Shown: positions 35,290 through 46,904, counted from the stretch's first letter. The stretch: 64,000 bases of DNA from Chaetoderma sp. LZ-2023a (GCA_034401795.1 CM067367.1:81146079-81210078), one strand, 5' to 3'. Notes: generated by a model not told the origin, from the letters alone. Numbers and translations: made by a program.

Positions 35290-37672
35290 GATGGTTATTC
35301 AAAAAGGCGCTGGCTATCTTGTCTGTGCACAATTGTCAACAACATGTCATCGCTCCAACACACCGCAATGGTCATATCATTGACTGGGTTATTAGCCATG
35401 AATTCGGAACACATGTTAAGGATGTGCAAGTGAGTGATCTCAAAATGTCAGATCACTTTTTGCTGATATTGTCTCTCGATACAGATCGACCGACTGCACC
35501 AGTAGACACAGTGCTCTGCAGAAATCTCGCAAAATTGACAAAGTTGCTTTCCGCTGTGACCTCCAGCATTCTACCCTAATTCAATGCCCTCCTTCTAACT
35601 GTGATGATTAAGCTATTCTGTATAACACGGTGCTGTCTAATCACCTGGACAAACACGCGCCGGAGAAGGCAAACAAAAAGGTTTACCGTCCAGCGTCAAC
35701 GTGGCTATTCAGCCGCGAAGTTTTAGAGGCGAAATCAGTACGACGAATGGCGGAGCGAAAATGGAGAAAAACTAGGCTGGAAGTTGATCATCAAATATAT
35801 GCCAGGGCAAGGAACAATGTGTCCAAAATAATCTCCAATGCAAAACGCGCATCTCTTAATTCCAAAATATTAGAATGTGCATCTGACTCTAAGGCATTAT
35901 TTAAACTAATGTCCTCATTAATGGGCAAGACTAAGGTGACTTCACTTCCCAATATAGATGATTCAATGCAAATCGCCCTATCGTTCTCAGAGTTCTTTCA
36001 CGACAAAATCGATGTTATTCGTAAACAGCTGTCGTGTTCGGTGCAGTCAGAGGAGGTGCCATGTGAACACCATGGTGTCAGCAACGAATGTATCGCAAGC
36101 CTCGAACCTTTCTCTGACAATGATGTGATGTTGCTCTTGAAACACTTCAAACCAACTTTCTGCCCACTCGACCCGATTCCTATAAAGATGATATAAGAGC
36201 ATATTGACATTCTACTGCCCGTCATCACTGCACTTGTAAATTCGAGTTTGGCAAGTGGTACCATGCCGAAAGTCCTCAAGTATGCGCTCATTAACCCTCT
36301 CTTGAAGAAATCAGGTCTTGACGAGAACAATCTAAAAAAACTATAGGCCATTGTTAAATCTGCCCTTCCTATCCAAGATCATGGAACGTGCTGTGTTTCA
36401 GCGACTGTCCGACCATGTATCTACTCATAGCCTACTGGAACCATTCCAGTCTGCCCATCGAGTACTGAGACAGCACTGCTCAGAGTCCTGAATGACATTC
36501 GTTGGGACGTAGATAAAGGCAATGTAGCCCTCTTACTATTGCTGGACCTCAGCTCCGCGTTCGACACAATCGACCACAAGAATCTCCTCGCACGTCTGAC
36601 AGATGAATTTGGAGTCACAGGACTTGCTTTGGACTGGTTCCATTCTTATCTAACTGACAGGTATCAATCAGTCTATGTTAACGGTATCCAGTCTACTCCA
36701 GTTTAACTCAGGTGTGGTGTGCCACAGGGATCCATACTGGGACCTGTATTGTTTACCCTTTACCCGAAGCAGCTGGGATCAGTCATAGACAATCACGGCC
36801 TGTCGCACCATTTCTACGCTGATGATACTCAGCTTATAGACAGTTTCCAGCCATCAGCATCCGCTGCGGCCGAAGCCGTCAAACAGATAACAGACTGCTG
36901 TCAAGATATAAAAACGTGGATGAACACTAATATGCTAAAGCTTAACGATGATAAGACAGAAATACCGCTAGTGGGTCCATCTATTAGGCGTGCAAGAATT
37001 GAGCTCGATGCCATCACTATTGGTACAAGCCCTGTTAGTTTGTCTTGTACGGTAAAAGACCTAGGGGTTGTTTTGGACTGCGAGCTTAGTATGGATAAGC
37101 AGGTCAATACTCTTTGCAAGGTGTGCTTTCTTCAACTGAGAAACATCAGTAAAATCAAAAAGTACCTGACTAAAGAGGCTACCACTAAACTTGTAGCTTC
37201 ATTGGTCTTATCTAGGCTAGATTATTGCAACAGCCTGCTATCAGGTGCGGCAAAAACTCATTCAGAAGCTTTAATCTCTCCAAAACGCCGCAGCTAGGAT
37301 AGTATCCATCTGTGGCAAATCTGTGGCAAATATAAGCACATTTCCCCCGTGATATACGACTTACATTGGCTACTAATAACTCAAAGAATTCGGTATAAGA
37401 TCATTTGCCTGACCTATCAATGAAAATAAGCATCTGCTCAAAATTCCTAGTGCAAAAATGTCAACGTATGGGCACAGATCTTTTTCTTTTACGGCTGCTA
37501 CTGAATGGAACAATCTCCCTACAAGCCTTACATTGTCTCCTACCTTGCCCACTTTCAAATCTGGTCTAAAACATTCCTATTCACTCAATCTTATTCACTA
37601 AACTAAATTTAATGTTTTCTCATATTGTATGCGCCTAGAGCATGCTACTGCACGGAGTTTCGCGTTGTTTAA
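35290..37672 (+). pseudogene. CR1/L2-like LINE, ORF2 remnant (5'-truncated)
   Basis: The element begins in the tail of an apurinic endonuclease domain (HIIDWVISHEFGTHVKDVQ, KMSDHFLLILS; the SDH box is at about 35,448). A 188-codon linker follows (35,630-36,196), then the reverse transcriptase. RT boxes seen: KYALINPLLKK (36,280-36,312), a shifted SKIMERAVFQRLSDH (36,374), [18 protein letters not shown] (36,534-36,588), GVPQGSILGPVLF (36,717-36,755) and FYADDTQLIDSF (36,811-36,846), so the catalytic YADD is intact. The thumb and C-terminal part read KTWMNTNMLKLNDDKTE and VASLVLSRLDYCNSLL. Stops or shifts occur near 36,194, 36,344, 36,470, 36,705 and 37,290. The end (cctagagcatgctactgcac) resembles the tail at 23,267. 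The missing 5' half is usual for LINE copies. Confidence 0.85.
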
Positions 37673-37845
37673 TTTTACTGAGAAATGGTGCAATTTATGA
37701 AGGTCGCTACTCTTTCTCAGTCCGAGATCGGGCATATCTTATCAATGGCGGAAATCCCTGGTAAAATTTACTGGGGAACTACGGGGCCGATAGCAATCAA
37801 TTTATGCAGAGTCTGCTCTATTCCCGGTTTTAAGCAAGTGTAATA

Positions 37846-38032
37846 CTATTAGTTACACCAGTGTTTTGACGGCGGTACAGGCTGTTACCACACGCGCAAA
37901 CGTTGTATCTCCCGAGTGTAGCCAGGGGGTACATTTTATATTTCCCGAGCGTACGCTCGAGAAATATACTTGTTTGCGCGTGTGGTAACAACCTGTACCC
38001 GCGTCAAAACACTGGCGTAACGAATTTATTAC
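37846..38032. mobile_element. MITE-like element with ~50-bp inverted arms
   Basis: Left arm (37,851-37,902) carries agttacaccagtgttttgac and ttaccacacgcgcaaac; right arm (37,972-38,022) carries gtttgcgcgtgtggtaacaa and gtcaaaacactggcgtaac. The two pair almost perfectly. Between them is a second small palindrome, cgagcgtacgctcg (37,947-37,960). No coding capacity, so a non-autonomous DNA transposon is the simplest reading. Confidence 0.78.
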
Positions 38033-38439
38033 CCCTCAGATGCCGAAGATAGAGATTTTATCATAACATTGCAGTATAATTAGATATGCAATTCATGAAT
38101 TAGACATATCTAGGCTAGTTCTGCAAGAGTGAAATTGACACTTTTTTGCCTTGGTTGTACGCCAAAAACGGCGTCTATGGTCGTGTTCACGCTAGAGAGT
38201 TAATCCGGAATAACATCATACATTGTATGGGCTTACCATAGAGACTAATTACTCCTACAATTAATTCTATGAGTAATCCATTTCACATCGGTATGTTGCT
38301 TTCCGTATGTGACACGCTCGTCAGGCGGGTCATTATTATCACATCACGAAGAAATGTACAAGATTGCGATTGATAATTAACTCGCCGTTTTTATGGCTAT
38401 GATTAATTTGTCAAGTAATGCGTTAGCTATTCGACTACA

Positions 38440-38540
38440 AGTATTTTGCGGGATATACAATCTTGCTGCAGCAACAGCTCCCGTCAAATTAGTTTCAAAA
38501 TATGCAACAGCGTTCCCGTATAGTTGTCTTGAAATTGAGT
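38440..38540. repeat. Family A right arm
   Basis: gctgcagcaacagctcccgt, caaattagtttcaaaatatg, caacagcg and the accessory cttgaaattgag; the left arm is absent. Confidence 0.7.
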
Positions 38541-38940
38541 CACTTGAAATTTTGAAATTCAACAATTCCGAAGCGAGTGCATATCCGCTATTTTAGCAAC
38601 ATGCATATTATTATTATAAATTTGAAGCTATGAACATTTGTCAACACCGCCATTTTTGAAGAGCGGGTAACTATGAAAGGTGAAGTCGGTGTATTTGCTG
38701 TAGTTGCTGGTGGTGGTGGTGGTTGGGGGGGGGGGGGGTGGTGGTCGGGGAGGGGGGAGGGAGCTGCTTTATTTCTGCCAGATAGTAAGCTAGATTCACT
38801 TTTGACTGTGATCGATAAACAAAGGTCATCTTGGACAGAGCATAAGTTGGCCTTAACCCTTTTATGCCTTAATATATTTACGAAATTCTCTGACATTTTT
38901 CTCAAAATCATAACACAAATCTTGTTGAAATAAATGAAAT
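38541..38940. other. Intergenic with GGT/G-run tract
   Basis: A (GGT)n and poly-G stretch lies at about 38,706-38,758. No gene is supported. Confidence 0.5.
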
Positions 38941-38945
38941 ACGGC

Positions 38946-39275
38946 TATGCTCACTCCAGACTGTAACGGCCCAGGCCACCCTATACTTTATCAACGGCAT
39001 ATCTGGCAATGCTATGTGATTATACATTAAATCGCCATGTTCCCCGTGACAAGTTTTGTTCGAAACCTCTGCACCTGGCGGGTGGGAAAGCTGCACATCT
39101 TTTTAGAATAGCTTCAACTCATATAATAATACTTTATTTCACCACACAAATACGTCTGCATTACTCAAACGGCTATCAGCTAAAGGGAGAGCACTCTAGC
39201 AGGAAAAATCGTGTTACCATTGCCATTGGTAATTAATGGGGCGGCCTGGACCATTACAGGCTGGAGTAAGCGCGG
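38946..39275. repeat. Imperfect ~32-bp inverted repeat pair
   Basis: gctcactccagactgtaacgg at 38,949 and the complement of ccattacaggctggagtaagc at 39,251 pair over about 32 bp with five mismatches. They could be terminal repeats of a roughly 325-bp element, but inner sequence shows little more pairing. Confidence 0.4.
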
Positions 39276-39675
39276 GTCAACCGGTCAGGTACGAACCGTC
39301 CCAGTATACCTGTGTACTGAACGGCCGGGCCGGGTACGTTCCAAGCACCCCCCCCCTCTGGGTAGGACGATAAGCATATATACAGCCATATAGGAGAGGC
39401 TAAGAATAACAGTCCGAGAGATCGCCTAGCGCGCATGCGCGGGCGTCAGAGATTGACTACCAACGTGCATTAGCGTGTGGAGAGAATGGCATCTTATGAT
39501 TACTCCGGGTCTGTATTCGTAATTCCTTTAAAATAGACCCTCCTCGCCGAGGTATCCACGTTGCTCCCGGTCTAAATAGTTTTAAAATAACCAACGTCAT
39601 AAGCATGCGTGTACTTGGTAATAGGCCAGCTAGGCATGTGGCCGATAACCCTACCCTGTCATGACGTGCGCGCTG

Positions 39676-39730
39676 ATTGGTCCAGTTGTGACGTCACTAT
39701 TTAGTATAAAAGGAGCAGCGAAATCGAAAA
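39676..39730 (+). promoter_or_regulatory. Candidate core promoter: CCAAT, CRE and TATA box
   Basis: An inverted CCAAT box (attgg, 39,676-39,680), a perfect CRE palindrome tgacgtca (39,689-39,696) and tataaaagg (39,705-39,713) lie in the order and spacing of an RNA polymerase II promoter on the plus strand. No recognisable gene starts just downstream. It may be the promoter of a decayed LTR retrotransposon, since gypsy gag and pol lie 2.6 kb further on. Confidence 0.45.
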
Positions 39731-39919
39731 TCGTCAGAAGAGAGACCTGTGGTCGTGTGTCTGCCAGAGCAGACCAAGTCGTGGAACAACCGGTTACTGT
39801 TAGCACCGGTTATAGCCCGCAACAGTGCATTTCCGATTTGAGCCTCATCTCTGGAGTGCACCCACCGCATCCGCAATACAAGTTTTTGGAAGCTCCCAGA
39901 CGAAATCACCCAGGGGCAA

Positions 39920-40436
39920 TGACTAAATTATAAAGAAGGTTTCCCCCGCTACCAACATCTTAGAGGGACCTTCCGTGTGGATGGGGCTTTTAGCCAAATG
40001 TAACTCCCTAAAATAGTATGTAGCATGGTGGTGTTCACGGATATCTCGCCATATCTGCCGAGCCATGTTGAAAAAGTGGTAAAGCAAACACCGCACATGT
40101 ATCATGCATTTCATTAACATTTTGACCGCAGTCCAGATTGGGGCATTGCTTGATGCACCGCACGAGCTATGCTGTGTATCTCGGCTTGTGATCCGCAAAG
40201 ATGCTCCTGCATCAAATTAACTTTTCACCATAGCCCATAAATAAATAAGGGACATCTTCAAATCCGCGCAAGTACGGAATTCTCTTCACGTCCGCACAGT
40301 TCTTCATATATGTTCGTACATGACTATCTACAAGCCATCCGCATAAGTTCATCTTCACCATTCCTGAATATGAGCCGCATGAGATAGTTTGTCTGTGGAT
40401 ATTCCCTAGAAGCAGCTCCGTATCGCGCCATCTCAC
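39920..40436 (-). pseudogene. Unidentified coding-like remnant
   Basis: On the minus strand one frame stays nearly open over about 170 codons, broken by stops near 40,213, 40,171 and 40,048. Text such as MVKMNLCGWLVDSHVRTYMK, then RIPYLRGFEDVPYLFMGYGE and, after the stops, CPNLDCGQNVNEMHDTC has protein-like composition and a Cys cluster. I do not recognise the family. It could be part of a retrotransposon or a host-gene fragment, or a chance frame. Confidence 0.3.
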
Positions 40437-40484
40437 GCCTCCGATATGTGACGCTTCAACTACAGTGATTTTATAACTAGTTTT

Positions 40485-40670
40485 GGACCGATGACTACTA
40501 GGTACTCTGTAACCATTTTATAGTAATATTTATAATAGATCTATGTATGTACCGCAAGGTCGTGTGAGACTTTATCTTTTATAGTTTATATTTGTATCTG
40601 TAAATAATTATTTTCATGTATGTGCCGATGACTAATAGGCACCGCAAGGTCGTGTGACTTTGCAATGTAC
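40485..40670 (+). repeat. Short direct repeats (accgcaaggtcgtgtga)
   Basis: accgcaaggtcgtgtga occurs at 40,551 and 40,641. The companion word ccgatgactacta/ccgatgactaata occurs at 40,488 and 40,624. This looks like a duplicated regulatory or 3' untranslated segment in an old LTR, though no partner LTR is visible. Confidence 0.45.
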
Positions 40671-42286
40671 ATATTTACTGTACTGTATTAGTTAGAAATA
40701 TGGCAGTAACCATCAAAGCTATATATTTGTGCTTATTTTGTACGAAACTACTTGGACCTCCCTTCGCTTAGGCTACACCATACAGCAACAACAAGCACAC
40801 CACCTTGTTCCACATATAGCATCAATTTTTCACTGAGGTTGCTATTCATGTTTTCAATGCAGGAACTTGACATACGGCTGACCTGACTATTCTGGCTCGG
40901 TAGGATAGGTTTAAGAGTAGCTAGGGACGACTATTCGTGAGGAGGCATTTGTGTAAGCCCCTTTTCCGGGAGCTGCAGATATGTTGTACACCACGCACCG
41001 GAAAGTGTGTATAACTGGGCCATTTACCATAAGGCCATCTACATTAATAGAATATGCGTAGTTGTCTCTTTCTACGCTCCACGGCCGCAGTGCCTATTAA
41101 TTATCTGGACTCCCTCCGCCACGTTCGTTAGAACCAACTTAAGAAACTATATTGAGGTTTCTGAGCAGTTAGAATCTAGGTATCGATGACCGCATACACC
41201 CCCATCACAACACCCACCCATCCCTGTATCTTCGGATATCTATTAGCTAGTTTCTATGCCAAGGTAGGAATCACTGCGAAAATGTATTATATCATCAAAC
41301 CCAGCAGTGTATTCTTTGGGCAATCTTATTCAATCCTAAAGGCAGGTAAATGTTAAGTCCCAGGGTGCAGATCTCACATGGTCCGCACTCGAAACACTAG
41401 GTGATGGATAAAGACACAGATCGAGGTTTAACTCTACAGTGATTGGGTGCGGCCTTTGAGCCCTCCACGCATTCACAGGAAGGTCACCATAGTTGGATAT
41501 CTGTTGCTCTCTCCCCACCATAAATAGATACATGCTTTCTAAATGCTTATGTAATGTGACTTGTCCCTGTGTTGTTATTCGTGGTCATGATGCGGTATGT
41601 GACAGGATCGCCATTTCATTCTGAAACTGCCACCAGGTGACATGTGTGCACAGTCTCGGTCTGAGGGGGATGCTCTGTGATGGTGACCACAATGGGCACC
41701 GAGCATTCTCGCCAGGCAGACCTATATGTTAAAAATGGGAAAAACACATAGCCACTTGCTGCCTAAACTGTTAGAGTAGGTTCTGGTAAGAAGGCCCGCA
41801 TAAATAAAGCGGCAACTACAAACTAATATCGTTAACTATATGAAAATCATCCACTCCACCTTCACGTAAACCAGTGTGCATCCCAATAACTTTTAATTAC
41901 ACTAGGTTGAATCGCTTTCTCATTTGTAGCATAGTTTGAATAGGAGTGGTCCTTTTCCCCATCTCTCCTCCTCCGCTTCGGCGTTGTTGGCATTTCCTGT
42001 GACAGAGGCATGCGCGAGGCACTTCCCTCTCGCAGCCAAAACGCGTTGGCAGCCTGAGATTATATAGCTTATAATAAGTTTACTAAAGTGACCCCATTAG
42101 GACTCTCTCTTGCGGGGGATTCCTCATGGAATATGCAGATCAGGGATCTGCTAGGTAGCTCTGGCAAGGATCAGTTTAAACAATAACACCTTTCCGATCT
42201 TGCATACTTTTTATCTCCATTAGTAGTAAACGAGTACCATTGTTTTGCACTAAATATAATTTAATGTCTCATGTCTAAATTGTATA
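40671..42286. other. Intergenic, no gene recognised
   Basis: 1.6 kb without recognisable coding. It may hold the untranslated leader of the gypsy element downstream. Confidence 0.4.
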
Positions 42287-43330
42287 ATGGACCGACATTC
42301 CGGTGACACAAAGAGCCAGGATGATACGGTATGGTTCAACTTCCGTGACGATGGTCGCATGGTCCCTCTAGAATGTGAACATTTCACTGACTATAGAGGT
42401 CAGTCTGTGTACGAACCGGAGAGATGCGAGTCCCGATCCGTTACCCCAAGATCAGCTAACCAGCATCCTCGCTCCAACGCATTGCGTTCCTGCGGTGCCA
42501 TGGAATATGAGGGAGGCACGGAGCAGCGCATACACCCAGAGGCTACACAGGCAGCAACGTGTATAAGACAAGGGGAGAGGGTTGTGAGCAGGAGTTCTTG
42601 TCCTGTAAGCGTCAGCCTGGATAATCCCTTTTTAGTCTTTTCTTTGGTGTTATAAAGACTGTGTAAACAGGCCTACAATTTTCCTATAGAAAATGTGTTG
42701 CCTCCACCAAGTTGTAAATGATGTTTCAGCTATTATATCTAGTACATTTGAATTGGTCTATACTGAGAAATCCATGTCAGAGTTAGCACTGCGTGCCCAG
42801 GAAATTGAGGACGTGCTGTTGAAATAGACGCACAGACTAGTGTGTTGAGTGTACACACATAAAAGAGTAGTGGTGAGAAGAAGTTCGATTCCTTGAAGCA
42901 AGGTGTTGCCGAAATTAAAGAAAATCTAAATGAATTTTTAGTAACCAGATATAAATATGATGGATCCGTCCATCAAACATATGTTGATGCGGTCCAAGGA
43001 CATAATACACACATTTAACTAGAGTCAAATTCAAAACAATGTTCAGTTCTGTGTTGAAGTTGCACACATTCAGTACGCGTAGCTCGCAATTGTGGGAATC
43101 GAAGGGCAAATATCAGAGGGGCTGCACATTTCTCTGGAGCATATCAGTATGGACCTGCTCGTGCGCCAAGTCTGGCGAATACTAATACTATACAAAGTTA
43201 TAACTACCAAGGCTGTGTACATTTCGCTTATGTGCTTCATTAAACAAGTAGGTGGCATTGTTGAGGAGCGAATAGTACCAGTTAATGTCATAAACTTTAG
43301 GTCAAAGTCTCCTAGAATGGGTGATGCTTA
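42287..43330 (+). pseudogene. Candidate gag region of a gypsy retrotransposon
   Basis: A 122-codon frame at 42,287-42,655 (VWFNFRDDGRMVPLECEHF...) is followed by decayed text such as SELALRAQEIEDVLLK near 42,778. I do not recognise a gag domain outright. The call rests on position, immediately before the protease and reverse transcriptase remnants on the same strand, and on basic, Gln/Arg-rich composition. If right, the product would form the retrotransposon particle. Confidence 0.4.
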
Positions 43331-43559
43331 ACATTCTTCTACATTACGTGTTTCGCGTAATGTCAGAACAATTCATTACCAATGGCTTATAAATACTGTA
43401 TAAGAAGTCACATGTGACAGCTCACCGATTCCGAGAATTAGTCAAAACAATTTGAGGGGCAGTTTTCCTGATTAATCTGCAGCCAATAGGACTGCTCTAA
43501 ACTGTCTGGGAGGATGTTCTTTGGAAATAAAGATTGCGGAAATCATTCATGTCCATAAT

Positions 43560-44479
43560 GTTAGTGCTCTTGTTATAAAGGCCATATATTCCCAGCCATA
43601 TTGGGGACTGATGTTTTTAAAACGTTTGAAAGATATTATGTTGATTTTCCTCAGCAAATGATAGCATTAAATGACATAGTGGTTTCACTCGAAAATATGG
43701 TGCAATGGTTACTTAGAAACTCTGGTGGTGTACATTCGATCTCAATTAATATTGTTTCCACAAGATTGGATGTTATGATAGTTTGTATACTAGTGATTTT
43801 GGAAAACTCGCACAAGAACGTTTATGTGTGCGTCAGAATAATTTGTTGAAGCGTGCGTGGTGACCTTTAGTAACAGTGTAGTTGCTTACAAATTGTTCAA
43901 TATGCGGTTTGGTCTCCATGCGGATGTCGACAAAAAGCTTAGAGAAATGTAACATCGTGGTATAATTAGGAAATCTAACTCGCCTTGCTCATCCCCTGTC
44001 AGGCTTGTTCCGAAGCACCATGGGCAACTTAGATTGTGTGCATATTTTTGCGGCATAAACATACATTTTTCCGTTAGTGTCGTGTCGAAGGCGTATACTC
44101 TTTACAACAGTTAGTGCTGCTTACAACTCTTGAGTCATATAGTGGTTACTAGCAGGTTGGTGGTCGCTATACCAGATCATAAAACGACAGCTTTCACTAC
44201 AGAATCCGGACTCTGGGAATTTTCAGTCATGCAATTTGGTGTAAAATATGCTCGGCAACCTTCTGGCATTTGATGCTGCAGTTCTGGAAGGATTGACTGG
44301 AAATGGAATCTTGTCTGGATATAGATCACATTATTGTAGGTGGAAAGATATTTGAGAATCATGTCTCCTTGACTAGGGCACTTTTAGAAAAGTTATACAG
44401 TGCTGGACTCACGGTCAATTGTGCAAGGTTGGAATGTGTCAACACAAGTAAAGTTGCTTGACCATCTTATTTCAGCACA
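43560..44479 (+). pseudogene. Gypsy protease and reverse transcriptase, 5' part
   Basis: Protease tail: GTDVFKTFERYYVDFPQQMI at 43,602-43,660 matches the 'ILG.DFL...' end of gypsy proteases. Reverse transcriptase: FGLHADVDKKLREM then, after a stop, HRGIIRKSNSPCSSPVRLVP (about 43,910-44,012), KHHGQLRLCAYFCGIN, FTTESGLWEFSVMQFGV (44,194-44,245) and LDIDHIIVGGKIFENH (44,312-44,356) in place of the YLDDILV box, so the catalytic aspartates are altered. The next block, LEKLYSAGLTVN...CVNTSKVA-LDHLISAH, is cut at the TA dinucleotide where the Tc1 element inserted (44,480). Several stops and shifts make it inactive. Confidence 0.8.
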
Positions 44480-44481
44480 TA
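44480..44481. other. TA target-site duplication, left
   Basis: The TA dinucleotide just outside the left terminal repeat, matched by TA at 46,143-46,144. Confidence 0.8.
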
Positions 44482-44509
44482 TACACCTGTGCAAAAGTTA
44501 AGCACCACC
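44482..44509 (+). repeat. Tc1 terminal inverted repeat, left
   Basis: 28 bp; pairs with 46,115-46,142 with one mismatch. Confidence 0.9.
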
Positions 44510-44805
44510 CTATTTTTACGCACATGCGAGGGTATATTCATGTGCTATGAAGAAAGCAATAGCATAAACATTTATGTACCCATCCATCTTAGTGCAAGAG
44601 GTAATAATGCAACTAGAGGAATGCTGATTATGATGGTGGGGAAACACTGTATGTTTTTGTTTGAACTTGAAAACGAGGCCTGAATATGGTTACGTTGACA
44701 CAACTGACAACTATTGCCCTGCAGTTGACACACGTGGCTAGATTGTCATTAATGGTGTCTGAAAACGAAGTTTAACATCTGTGCACGAGTTTGAGACTGT
44801 CATTC

Positions 44806-45831
44806 TTAATACCGGGTATATCCACCTTGTGCCTGGATGACGGACTGGACACGACTTCTCATGCTGGTCACCAACCGACTGATACGCCATTGTGGTATTC
44901 GTTGCCATTCAAGATGGAGTGCGTCTGTTAATTCCTGTAGGTTCTGCACAGCAGGATCCCTCCTTCTCACCATGTTTCCCAGAATGTCCCAGATATGCTC
45001 AATAGGGTTCATGTCAGGGCTCCTTGCTGGCCATGGTAGGGTTTCGATGGCATTCTGGCGGAGGTATTCATGCACAGCTCTAGCACGATGTGGTCGGGCG
45101 TTGTCATCCATGAATATAGGGTGGGTTCCAGGTGCATGATTTACAAAATCAGGGACCACAACTCTATCCAGTATGGAATCTTGATATCTTTGTCCATTTA
45201 GTGTTCCAGGTACAGTCAACAGATCCAGCTTACAATCAAATGAGATGCACCCCCATATCATAACGGAACCTCCACCAAATGGAACTTCTTCCATGATGTT
45301 ACGTTGGTCGTACGCCGTGCGTCTGGACCTCCATACACGAGTTCGACCATCTGTGGCATGAAGCAGGAACCGACTTTCATCGGACCAGTGTACCCGTCTC
45401 CAGGATCTCATGTTCCAGTGTCTTCTTTCGTTGCACCACCTCAGACGCTCCTCTTTGTGGTGTGCAGTGAGGAGAGGACGTCTGACAGGTCTCCTAGCTT
45501 TCATGCCAGCAGCATACAGTCTCCTTTTGACGGTAGATATTGACACTCTATTGCGCGTTTCCCATTGCTGGCTGAGCACTCTGCTGTTGGTGAATGGAGA
45601 TCTCCTAACAAGGCGTACTAGGGCTCGATCATCACGGGCAGTAGTCTTCTTCGGTCTTCCAGATCTAGGCCTGTCCTTCACCTCGTTAGTTTGCCCATGT
45701 TTTGCAATCAAACGACTGATTACAGTATGGTTAATGTTCAGCTGTCTGCCAATCTCTCTGCATGACATACCAGTGGTATGCATGCCTATGCTTTGCCATT
45801 TCACACGCTCACTTAACCTTCATCTTGCCAT
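44806..45831 (-). pseudogene. Tc1/mariner DD34E transposase with one early stop
   Basis: Cut-and-paste transposase that would bind the terminal repeats and integrate at TA. From the ATG at 45,831 the frame runs 341 codons to TAA-side end at 44,806, the usual Tc1 length, with a single TGA at codon 4 (45,820-45,822). From codon 10 (45,804) it is uninterrupted. Seen in order: an N-terminal helix-turn-helix pair (SCREIGRQLNINHTVISRL); a GRPKKT hook (RSGRPKKTT); a second HTH; then catalytic residues in VHWSDES (first Asp), FMDDNARPH (second Asp) and SPDMNPIEHIWDILG (Glu), with 34-residue spacing suited to DD34E. The stop fits a CGA-to-TGA change. Without it nothing obvious would prevent function. 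A downstream start at Met (SIGMHTTGM) would lose part of the first helix. Confidence 0.93.
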
Positions 45832-46114
45832 AGCGGTTCACAATCAAGAGCTAATTCTCTCTGTACAAATAAACCACGGTCATGAACACAAAATTCCTAA
45901 TCTTGTCGCCTAAATCTGTATGTAATGTTCTACACCTCAAACTGGACTTTTACATAACTGAACACGTGTGCTGTTTCCCACCACGCACGGACATCAAGCG
46001 GCGTGAAGTCATGCATGCATGTGCATTTCGTACTTGGAATTATGTCAGCTAACGCGGGGACAAAAATTATGGCAGCCTAGTTGTACCATCATGTTTCTAC
46101 GTGCTATTGTTTTT

Positions 46115-46142
46115 GGTGGTGCTTAACCTTTGCACAGGTGTA
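46115..46142 (-). repeat. Tc1 terminal inverted repeat, right
   Basis: ggtggtgcttaacctttgca followed by caggtgta, the complement of the left end with one mismatch. TA follows at 46,143-46,144. Confidence 0.9.
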
Positions 46143-46410
46143 TAGTATAGGTCTGGAACCGGATAACGTGTATATAATAAAGAACTGGACAACACCTACG
46201 TTACACAAGTAGCTATGCCAATTTTTGGGTTTCTGCAATTACTACACAGATTGGGTAAGAATAGGAAGCCTTGTTGGATTCTATTAGACGTAGGGCAGAT
46301 TTGTCTTGGACTCCAGCTTTTGAAGCAGGACTTAATGACATAAAGCATGCACTGTCAATAGAACGCATTCTTCAGCTTTCGGATATGGAGAAGGACTTAG
46401 AATTAAGTAC
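46143..46410 (+). pseudogene. Gypsy reverse transcriptase, 3' part after the Tc1 insertion
   Basis: Continues the gypsy frame: GLEPDNVYIIKNWTTPTLHK, then LCQFLGFCNYYTDWVRI (after a stop), corresponding to the 'KV.AI..WP.P....L..FLG..NYYR.FI' segment. A shifted frame reads LSWTPAFEAGLNDIKHAL and ERILQLSDMEKDLEL, the start of the RNase H connection. Similarity is lost at about 46,410, where another repeat begins, so RNase H and integrase are absent. Confidence 0.78.
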
Positions 46411-46600
46411 TGGGCCCGGTTTCACGAAACTTCTTAAGTCTAGTAATTTGCTTAGCTTGTAGTTATTTTCTTAAATCACTACAAATGCGTTTCTCGAAAA
46501 ATCTTAAGCTCAAAACTAAACAATTTTTAAGAAAAAACCGTAATTTCTTTAAGACTGGTATAGAGCAGTCTTAAGTTCAAAACCAGTCAGATACATATGG
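46411..46600. repeat. SINE/MITE-like repeat starting gggcccggtttcacgaaac
   Basis: Starts with gggcccggtttcacgaaact, tcttaagtct and contains a second ttctcgaaaaatcttaagc about 75 bp on. Elements starting this way are familiar to me from several marine invertebrates (memory only). It truncates the gypsy copy. Confidence 0.5.
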
Positions 46601-46904
46601 CCGCCGTGAGAAACAACATTCGATAGAAGTAATGATTCACCCTGAAAGAATATTCAGGGATCAGAAGAATCCGCTTGACATATATTATGCACATAAAATA
46701 ACGTCCCTGTATCGTTCATGCTTTTAACTATCCTTTTCAGCCGATTTAGAAAGACCAACAAAGCGATCTAATAAGGCATTTTTATCGTCGTGATCAATGC
46801 TATTTTAGCATTAATGAGCATCCAGTTATGACGCCATAATAGTGAAACGTCACAGGTATAGTCAAGCAAGTTGTAGAGCAAGTTCTTTTTACTTTTCCCC
46901 GACG

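Larger units (their letters stand above)
44482..46142 (-). mobile_element. Tc1-type DNA transposon, 1,661 bp
   Basis: Ends are 28-bp inverted repeats starting tacacctgtgcaaa and ending aagcaccacc, differing at one base (a at the left, g in the right complement). TA flanks both ends. The transposase gene fills the middle on the minus strand. The host sequence, a gypsy reverse transcriptase, resumes on the far side exactly where it stopped, so the insertion is unambiguous and younger than the gypsy copy. Confidence 0.93.

Noticed and set aside
38588-38933. Overlapping 86- and 107-codon frames
   Set aside because: They cross a GGT/poly-G tract that explains their openness.
42287-42655. 122-codon frame as an independent host gene
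   Set aside because: Position and strand next to gypsy protease and reverse transcriptase make a gag remnant more likely, though not proved.
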